64,000 bases of DNA from Hymenobacter ruricola (GTDB taxonomy: Bacteria > Bacteroidota > Bacteroidia > Cytophagales > Hymenobacteraceae): NCBI RefSeq assembly GCF_015694525.1, contig NZ_JADQDM010000004.1, forward strand, positions 1 through 64,000. Direction: 5' to 3'. Below, in pieces: positions 58,297-64,000 of this stretch. The first letter of the stretch is position 1. Every line of letters begins with the position of its first letter. Below the pieces are notes generated by a model. The model was not told the origin of the DNA, ran no database searches, and was given only the letters and a program-made list of their open reading frames with translations. A program made the translations under genes and the position numbers.

Positions 58297-61200
58297 TTAT
58301 TCTACCACGAGGCGTTTCACCACGAGGCCGGCAGCGGTGCGGGCCTGCACCGAGTACACGCCCGGCGCCAGCCCGGCCAGGGGCAGGGCCAGGGTTTCGG
58401 CCGCGCCGGCGGCTAGGGTGCGGGTAAGCACCGTGCGGCCCAGGTTATCCACCACCGACACGGGCGTGGCCTGCCGGTTGCGCAGGGCCACCGGCAGCAG
58501 CAGCGTGGCCGTGGCGTGGGCCGGGTTGGGGTACACCGTGGCCAACTGCGCCAGCTGGGCCGGAGCGGCCGCCAGCACGGTCAGGTTCTGGGTCGTGAAC
58601 ACGACGGCGTAGCGCCCGCCCGTGGCGGCATTGGCCGCCAGGTTCAAACTCACCGCCGGCGTGGCGGCCAAATCGGTGTAGGCATTGGTCAGGGCGTCGC
58701 GTAGGTAGGCGTGGTAGCCGGCGGGCAGGTTGGCCAGGTTATCGACGGCCAGCGTGTAGGCGCCCGTGGTAGCGGCGGCCACTTGCAGGGGCAGCACGGC
58801 ATCGGCCCCGGACAGGGCGGGCAGGCCGTTGATGGCCAGGGCTTCCGGGCCGGCCTCGGTGGCCAGCAGCAGGCCATTGCTGGCCGGCAGGTAGTGGGCG
58901 TCGAAACCTGAATCGAAGCCAGCGGTGGCGCCTTGTTCAAAGTACATCACCGTTTGGTTGGCGGCGGTGGCGTTGCGCAGGGTGAGGGCCAGCTGCGGGC
59001 GCACATCCACGGCGGTGCGCTGGAAGGGCGTGTTGTCGGGGGCGTCGAGGCGGGCGGCGTTGGTGAAGTTCACGGCGCCGGTCTGGCCGGCGGCCGTCCG
59101 CACAAAGAAGCCCTGGGCCACGGGCAGCACGTTGGTGCCGCCGTTGGCGCTCACGCCGTTGTTGTAGCTGGCGTAAGCCCCCGTGTACTGGCCGTTGCTT
59201 TTGAACACGTACAAAGCCGGCTCCATGCCCGCGGAGTTGGCCGAAACCACGTCGTAGTTGAGGGCCGACGGGTAGGGGTTGCCCAGGAACTGGTAGCCAG
59301 CGGTGGCCTGCGGGCCGCGCGCGAGGCCGGTGCGCGAAATCGCCCCGTTGTTGAGCGTGCCCACGAAATCGACCAGCTGCGAGGCGTTGATGTTCACGGT
59401 GTAGCCGGTGCCCACGAGGAGGGGGTCGGTGAGGGCATTGGGCGACTGGAAGCCCTTGTCGAACTCCGGCGACGTGTTGCTCAGGCCCAGGCGCGACTGG
59501 TCGTAGGTGAAGACGTTGGGGAAGGTCGGGAAAAGCGGCGGCGTGGGGCTGGTGTTGTAGCCGGAATTCACCACTGGCGTGAAGCCCGCGGTGGCAAAGT
59601 CGGCCACCGTGTTGCCGTTCACCGGCGAACTGTAGTGGCGGTAGCCCGGCCCGTTATTCAGGTTAGACGTGATGTAGCGTTGCATCGTGGCGTCGTTGAT
59701 TACCGCGTTCGTGCCATTGTTTACCACGTAGGCCGTGCCCGTCGGGCCGGAGAGCAGCGTGAGCGTCTGGGCCACGAAGGGCGTGCCCGAGCCCACGGTC
59801 AGGTTGCCGTTCAGCACCAGGCCTTGGCGAATGCCCACGGGGCCGGCGGTGTTGGCGTTGGCCGGGCCCACGGTCAGGTTTTGGAAGTTCGAGACCGACG
59901 TGCCGCCCAGGGTCTGGATGGCCACGCCGGTCAGCACCACCGCGCCGGTGCCGGCGCCGCCCACAGTGCCGCCGTTGTTGGTGAAGTTGCCGCCCACGCT
60001 CAGCGTGCCGCCGTTGGCGGTGGTCAGGCTGGCGCCGGTGGTGAGGGTCACGTTGCGGGCTTGCTGGGCGTTGCCCACCACGGGCTGGTTGGCCGGGGCG
60101 CCGGGAATGGTCACGTCGTTGCCGGCCGTGGGCACCTGGGCGGGCGTCCAGTTGGCGGCCGTGCCCCAGTCGGTGCTCACCGAGCCGTTCCAGGTCAGCA
60201 GCGAACCCGCCGAGATGAAGGCCGACAAGCCCGACACGTTCGTGCCCTGGCCAATGGGGCCGGCGTTGCTCACCGTGAAGTTGAACGGGCTGCCAAAATC
60301 GCCCACGATATACAGGTTGTCGTTGGCACTGGCCGAGGAGGCCGCCGTGGCAATAAAGCCCTGGTTAATCGTCGTGCCCGGCGTGTTGTAGATGTCGAAG
60401 TCGCCGCCGGTGGTCGTGCCGGTGCCCGTCACAAAATACACCGGGCCACCTATCACCCCGTTGTTGGGGTCGGTCACCCGCGTGAAGCTCCCGTTCGATG
60501 AGTCAAACACGTACTGTGCGGTGGTGTTGGCGCTGCTTTGGTTGTTCGTATAAGCAGTAGCTGAATACGTGCCGGCGGTCCCGTTCAGGTTGGGGTCCAT
60601 GCTGGCCACGGCGCCGTTGGTGGGGTTGAGGCGGTAGTTCGCGTTGTTGGTGCTCACCACCCGAATGCGGTCCACCGTCGGGTTGAAGTCGAAGCCGACT
60701 TGCGAAGTGCCGGGGCCCAGTTCCAGCCGGATGGCCGTGCCCACGGCGGTCAGGCCGCCGCTGGCCAGGTTCACGGTGTACAGTTGGGCGTTGTTCGTGG
60801 GGTTGGCCAGGGCAGGGTCGTAGCCCAGGGCATACAACTGCCCATCGGCGGGCCGGAAATCGACGCCCACCACGGTTTGGCCCGCCGTGATGCCGCCCCC
60901 AAAATTCACCGCCGAGCGGATGATGCCGGGCGCGTTGGAATCAAAGGAAATCAGGTTGCCCCCGGCCACGGCATACAGCAGCCGGCCGGCCACGGGGGCC
61001 GGGCTGGCGGCCACGGTCGACGCCGCCGACAGCGGAATCGAGATGTCGCGCAACACGAGCCCCGCGCCAATCGCGCCCAGGTCGGTAGCCGCCTGGTCGG
61101 TGGTAGCCGTGGTGCTGAAAGCGGCCAGGCGATATAGACGGCTGGCAGCCTGTCCATTGGGCACCGCGGTCAGGTACCCGACGTTCGCAGTGCCATCATA

Positions 61201-62805
61201 ATACACGTCAAAATCGTTCTGCGTGCCAATGGCCCCGCCCACGCCGGCGCCGTTCACCCCGGTCAGCGTGCGCGACAGGTCCTGCGTGCCGTTGTTTGGC
61301 GGATTCTGGAAGTTGATGAGGCCCAGCGCGTGGTCCAGGGTATACAAGGCGGTAGTGGTGGCACCCACGAAGGAATTGACATAGGCGCCCGTGCCCACCG
61401 TGGGGTCAGTGCCCGCATTGGGGTTGCTGGCCGCGTAGGCGATGTTGCCGTCGGGGGCCGCAATGGCGCCGTTGACGGGGTTGAGGCGGTAGTTGCGGTC
61501 GTTGGTGCTCACCACCCGGATGCGGTCCACCGTCGGGTTGAAGTCAAACCCGATGCTGTTGGTGGCGTCGCCCAGGTCCAAGGCAATGGCGCTGCTGCCC
61601 GGCACCTGCGTGGCCACGCCCGTCGTCCGGTCGATGGTGTACAGGTTGGCGCTGGGCGAGCCCGCGGCGGCCGTAAAGTCATAGCCCAGGCCAAACAGCT
61701 GGCCGGTGTTGGGCCGGAAATCGGTGCCCACCAGCGTTTGGCCCGCGGCCAGGCCCGTGACGGGCGCCGTGCTGCGGATGATGGACGGGTTGTTGGTGTC
61801 GAAGCTCACCAACACGCCCTGCGACGTGACGCCGAAGGCCAGCTGGCCCGTGAGGGCGGCGGCCGGCGCGGCGGCAATGTCGCGGATTTCAAACGGCGTG
61901 CCGGCTGGCACAGTGTTGCCGCGCCGCGTGGCCGCGCCCGTGCTCAGGTCCAGCGAGTAGAAATTGGTGCCGCCGGAGTTGTTCACTTCCGTCAGAAACG
62001 CCTGGTTCTGCTGCGTGTCGGGGTTGTAATAAATGTCGAGGTCGATGGCGCGCACCACACTGGTGGGAAAGCCATTGAACATTACCGGCAGCTGCGCCGT
62101 CAGGGTTCCGCTGTTCGGCGGATTTTGAATGGACAGGATGTTAGTGTTGCCGCCGGGACCGGCGATGAGGTTCAGTTCATCATAGTCGTAGAGCGTGGTG
62201 GCGGTGGAGCCCAAAAACGAGTTGGTGTAGGCCACCGACCCCACGCCGGGGTTGGCCGGGCTGCCGCCCGCGTAGTTCAGGGCCCCATCGGTGCCCGCCA
62301 GCGTGCCGTCGACGGGGTTCAGCCGTACGTCCGCGTCGTTGGTGCTCACCACCCGGATGCGGTCCACCGTCGGGTTGAAGTCGAAGCCAATGCGGTCAGT
62401 GGCTGTGCCCAGGTTCAGGGTAATGGCGGCGCCCACGGGCGTGGCCACGCTCGTGGCCGGGCTGAGGGTGTAAACCTGCACCGTGGTGGTGGCCGCGTTG
62501 TAGCCCAAGGCGTACAGCTGCCCGCCATTGGGGCGGAAATCGATGCCCACCAGCGTCTGGCCCGCCGTCACGCCCGAGATGGGCGTATTGATGAAGGGCG
62601 CAAAGCCGGTGCCCGCGTCGATGGTCACCAGTCCCTGCTGGCCATTTGTGAACGGACCCACGCTAGCCGTGAGCGTGCCCAAGCCATACACGGTCTGGGC
62701 TTGCGCGTCGGCCGCTCCCAGGAGCAGGGTCAGGCCCGCAGCGGTACCCAATAAACGACGAAACCGCCGGCGCGCTGCCAGCGGTGAAAGTAGGTGTTTG
62801 GACAT
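58297..62805 (-). CDS. Large T9SS protein with three DUF4394 domains
   Basis: The protein has 1502 residues. A signal peptide (about 1-37, GTAAGLTLLLGAADAQAQ) is followed by three DUF4394 domains (about 38-310, 315-625, 640-910), each with TLVGIDFRPN-type (or TLVGTDFRPN, TVVGVDFRPA), a YALGYN/GLGYD/YALGYD motif and GFDFNPTVDRIRVVSTN. Then comes WNGSVSTDWGTAANWTPAQV (near 925), a motif shared with the gene at 15295, a beta-helix-like part, the long C-terminal part shared by all three large proteins (YRHYSSPV, FLGNPYPSALNY) and a type A T9SS domain (VYPNPAHATATLLLP ... GVYSVQART). It forms a pair with the PID-CTERM gene downstream. DUF4394 looks like a beta-propeller; the ligand is unknown. Confidence 0.88.
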   Translation of the reverse strand: MSKHLLSPLAARRRFRRLLGTAAGLTLLLGAADAQAQTVYGLGTLTASVGPFTNGQQGLVTIDAGTGFAPFINTPISGVTAGQTLVGIDFRPNGGQLYALGYNAATTTVQVYTLSPATSVATPVGAAITLNLGTATDRIGFDFNPTVDRIRVVSTNDADVRLNPVDGTLAGTDGALNYAGGSPANPGVGSVAYTNSFLGSTATTLYDYDELNLIAGPGGNTNILSIQNPPNSGTLTAQLPVMFNGFPTSVVRAIDLDIYYNPDTQQNQAFLTEVNNSGGTNFYSLDLSTGAATRRGNTVPAGTPFEIRDIAAAPAAALTGQLAFGVTSQGVLVSFDTNNPSIIRSTAPVTGLAAGQTLVGTDFRPNTGQLFGLGYDFTAAAGSPSANLYTIDRTTGVATQVPGSSAIALDLGDATNSIGFDFNPTVDRIRVVSTNDRNYRLNPVNGAIAAPDGNIAYAASNPNAGTDPTVGTGAYVNSFVGATTTALYTLDHALGLINFQNPPNNGTQDLSRTLTGVNGAGVGGAIGTQNDFDVYYDGTANVGYLTAVPNGQAASRLYRLAAFSTTATTDQAATDLGAIGAGLVLRDISIPLSAASTVAASPAPVAGRLLYAVAGGNLISFDSNAPGIIRSAVNFGGGITAGQTVVGVDFRPADGQLYALGYDPALANPTNNAQLYTVNLASGGLTAVGTAIRLELGPGTSQVGFDFNPTVDRIRVVSTNNANYRLNPTNGAVASMDPNLNGTAGTYSATAYTNNQSSANTTAQYVFDSSNGSFTRVTDPNNGVIGGPVYFVTGTGTTTGGDFDIYNTPGTTINQGFIATAASSASANDNLYIVGDFGSPFNFTVSNAGPIGQGTNVSGLSAFISAGSLLTWNGSVSTDWGTAANWTPAQVPTAGNDVTIPGAPANQPVVGNAQQARNVTLTTGASLTTANGGTLSVGGNFTNNGGTVGGAGTGAVVLTGVAIQTLGGTSVSNFQNLTVGPANANTAGPVGIRQGLVLNGNLTVGSGTPFVAQTLTLLSGPTGTAYVVNNGTNAVINDATMQRYITSNLNNGPGYRHYSSPVNGNTVADFATAGFTPVVNSGYNTSPTPPLFPTFPNVFTYDQSRLGLSNTSPEFDKGFQSPNALTDPLLVGTGYTVNINASQLVDFVGTLNNGAISRTGLARGPQATAGYQFLGNPYPSALNYDVVSANSAGMEPALYVFKSNGQYTGAYASYNNGVSANGGTNVLPVAQGFFVRTAAGQTGAVNFTNAARLDAPDNTPFQRTAVDVRPQLALTLRNATAANQTVMYFEQGATAGFDSGFDAHYLPASNGLLLATEAGPEALAINGLPALSGADAVLPLQVAAATTGAYTLAVDNLANLPAGYHAYLRDALTNAYTDLAATPAVSLNLAANAATGGRYAVVFTTQNLTVLAAAPAQLAQLATVYPNPAHATATLLLPVALRNRQATPVSVVDNLGRTVLTRTLAAGAAETLALPLAGLAPGVYSVQARTAAGLVVKRLVVE
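60646..62395 (-). repeat. Three near-identical ~45-bp DNA segments in the DUF4394 repeats
   Basis: The text encoding GFDFNPTVDRIRVVSTN occurs at about 60646-60700, 61498-61555 and 62338-62395 with only a few base changes over about 45 bp. The rest of the domains is more diverged, pointing to selection on this motif or gene conversion. Confidence 0.8.
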
Positions 62806-63015
62806 GAAGTAAGGGGTAAGAATGGAACGATAGGAAAAGCAGCAACGCGGCCAATGACATCAGCCCGCTTCTTCCATACGTTGCCTTCGCTTTAGATAGA
62901 TTCCCCTTTTTAACTTTTTAATCTTAAATTAATTCCGAGCCGTACTGCTCTTCCCGAAGCAGTGCCGGACAGTCCGGAATTTAGGCCGCAACGGTCGGCT
63001 CGTGCGGCCGTCCCC

Positions 63016-64000
63016 TCAACGGTTACGGATGGCCCGCATCATGTTGTTGAGGGCCGCCGCCGGGTAGGCCTTGCCCCTCGACACCACGGCGTCGATGTGG
63101 CGGATGTTGGCAATGTTTTCGAGCGGGTTGGCGGTCAGCAGCACCAGGTCGGCATCCTTGCCCACGGCAATGGCGGCCGTGCGCTCGGCCACGCCCATGA
63201 ACTTGGCGCCGTTGACGGTGGCCGCCTGCAGGGCCTGCAGCGGCGTGAGGCCCGCCTGTACCAGCAGTATCACCTCGTCCTGCAGGGAAGCGCCGGGATA
63301 AACGAACGAGTTGAACGGCCCGCTGTCCGAGCCCGCCAGCAGCGTGATGCCCGCCGCCTGCATCTGCGGCACCAGGCTCGTGAACCGGGCGTCAAGCTTC
63401 TTGCTGAATTGCTGAGCCGCCAGCGGCTGCTGCTTGGCGTTGGCTAGCCGGCGCGCGTAGGTGGCCTGAATCTTCGGGTCGATGTAGGCGCGCAGGGTGT
63501 CGCGGGCGTGGTCGTTTTCGGGCAGCTCACTCAGCGTTTTGCCGATGTGGAGCGTGGGCACGGCGGCCGTGTGGTGCTTGGCCATCAGCTTGAAAATGCG
63601 GCTGGCGGCGGCCGGGCTGTAGGTGTCGTACACGGCCGGCAGCATGGCCGAAAGGCCCAGCGGCTTGGGCGTGTTCAGGCTGGCCCGCACCACGGCGGTG
63701 AGGCTGTCTTCCTTGCCGGAGCAGGCTTTCAGCACGTAGTACAAGTGCTCGGTGGCGTCCAGGCCGCGCTTCACGGCCTCGCCCAGCGTCACGGAGTAGG
63801 GCATGTGGCCGGTGGTTTTCAGGCCCCGCCGCTGGGCCAGCCGGATGGTGTTCAGGTAAGCCTCGCCGGAGATTTTGCTGTCGTAAATCTTCACGTAGTC
63901 CACCCGCAGGCGCTGCAACGAATCCAGCGCCTTGTTGATTTGGGCCGGCGTTTCCACCTCCAGCGAACCGGGCCAGTAGGCGCCGGGCCCGTCAATCTTG
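63016..64000 (-). CDS. Amidohydrolase family protein, N-terminus beyond window
   Basis: The frame is open from the stop at 63016 to the right edge, giving about 328 codons. GHMPYSVTLGEAVKRGLDATEHL (split motif with His) and LAGSDSGPFNSFVYPGASLQ carry metal-binding positions of the amidohydrolase fold; AATVNGAKFMGVAERTAAIA and VGKDADLVLLTANPLENIAN are the family's usual C-terminal text. It looks like the imidazolonepropionase-related group, usually secreted in Bacteroidota. The HxH motif and any signal peptide would be outside the window, so the substrate is unknown. It does not belong to the T9SS pair at 58297-62805, which is 210 bp away. Confidence 0.85.
   Translation of the reverse strand, partial: KIDGPGAYWPGSLEVETPAQINKALDSLQRLRVDYVKIYDSKISGEAYLNTIRLAQRRGLKTTGHMPYSVTLGEAVKRGLDATEHLYYVLKACSGKEDSLTAVVRASLNTPKPLGLSAMLPAVYDTYSPAAASRIFKLMAKHHTAAVPTLHIGKTLSELPENDHARDTLRAYIDPKIQATYARRLANAKQQPLAAQQFSKKLDARFTSLVPQMQAAGITLLAGSDSGPFNSFVYPGASLQDEVILLVQAGLTPLQALQAATVNGAKFMGVAERTAAIAVGKDADLVLLTANPLENIANIRHIDAVVSRGKAYPAAALNNMMRAIRNR

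Overview
The window looks like chromosome from a high-GC member of the Bacteroidota, most likely Hymenobacter or a close relative. Reasons: nearly every large secreted protein ends in a type IX secretion system (T9SS) C-terminal domain; Bacteroidota-specific families are present (DUF4293, DUF4476, DUF4834, DUF4230, DUF4394, DUF5686, YfhO, bacterial GGGP synthase); promoters that can be read have the TTG-N19..21-TAnnTTTG form; and genes mostly lack a clear Shine-Dalgarno sequence. No phage, insertion sequence, CRISPR array or rRNA was seen. Both ends cut a gene.

Layout. 1-7958 (minus): three T9SS clients, one cut by the left edge, one without a signal peptide and a 1481-residue SBBP/Ig-like repeat protein. 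8073-8828: truA. 8872-21207: a tandem duplicated segment. Each copy holds, on the minus strand, a small PID-CTERM protein, a large T9SS surface protein and a FG-GAP T9SS protein, with a plus-strand gene for a helical cytosolic protein between the last two. Copy 1 (8929-14832) keeps the helical gene but its FG-GAP gene is a remnant; copy 2 (15005-21207) keeps the FG-GAP gene but its helical gene is truncated and frameshifted. 21332-29498: thiolase, DUF4293, DUF4476, a PorE-like OmpA lipoprotein, a small conserved protein and a two-gene Fe-S electron-transfer operon. 29669-36554: tRNA-Phe, a membrane alpha/beta hydrolase, an SBBP T9SS protein, a gene remnant and a TonB-dependent receptor. 36700-45444: fasciclin protein, membrane J-domain protein, a plus-strand run of holin-like protein, acidic protein, GGGP synthase, CrtI-like flavoprotein and hydrolase, a convergent FAD monooxygenase, tRNA-Thr and small membrane proteins. 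45649-57839: YfhO, PLP enzyme, GT-C-like membrane protein, DUF4230, RecX, two Tat-type ferritin-like proteins, DUF5686 and GAF proteins. 57974-62805: a third PID-CTERM/T9SS pair. 63016-64000: part of an amidohydrolase.

The main theme is the cell surface. Nine T9SS client genes or remnants share the window with a PorE-like peptidoglycan-binding lipoprotein. The most interesting pattern is that three of the large T9SS proteins are each followed, 68-89 bp downstream on the same strand, by a tiny secreted protein with a nearly invariant mature sequence and a PLDGG C-terminal sorting signal, and in all three cases a hairpin lies in the short gap. This looks like a repeated two-gene surface module. 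A second theme is small palindromic repeats at gene borders; one of them supplies the shared C-terminal residues of two convergent genes.
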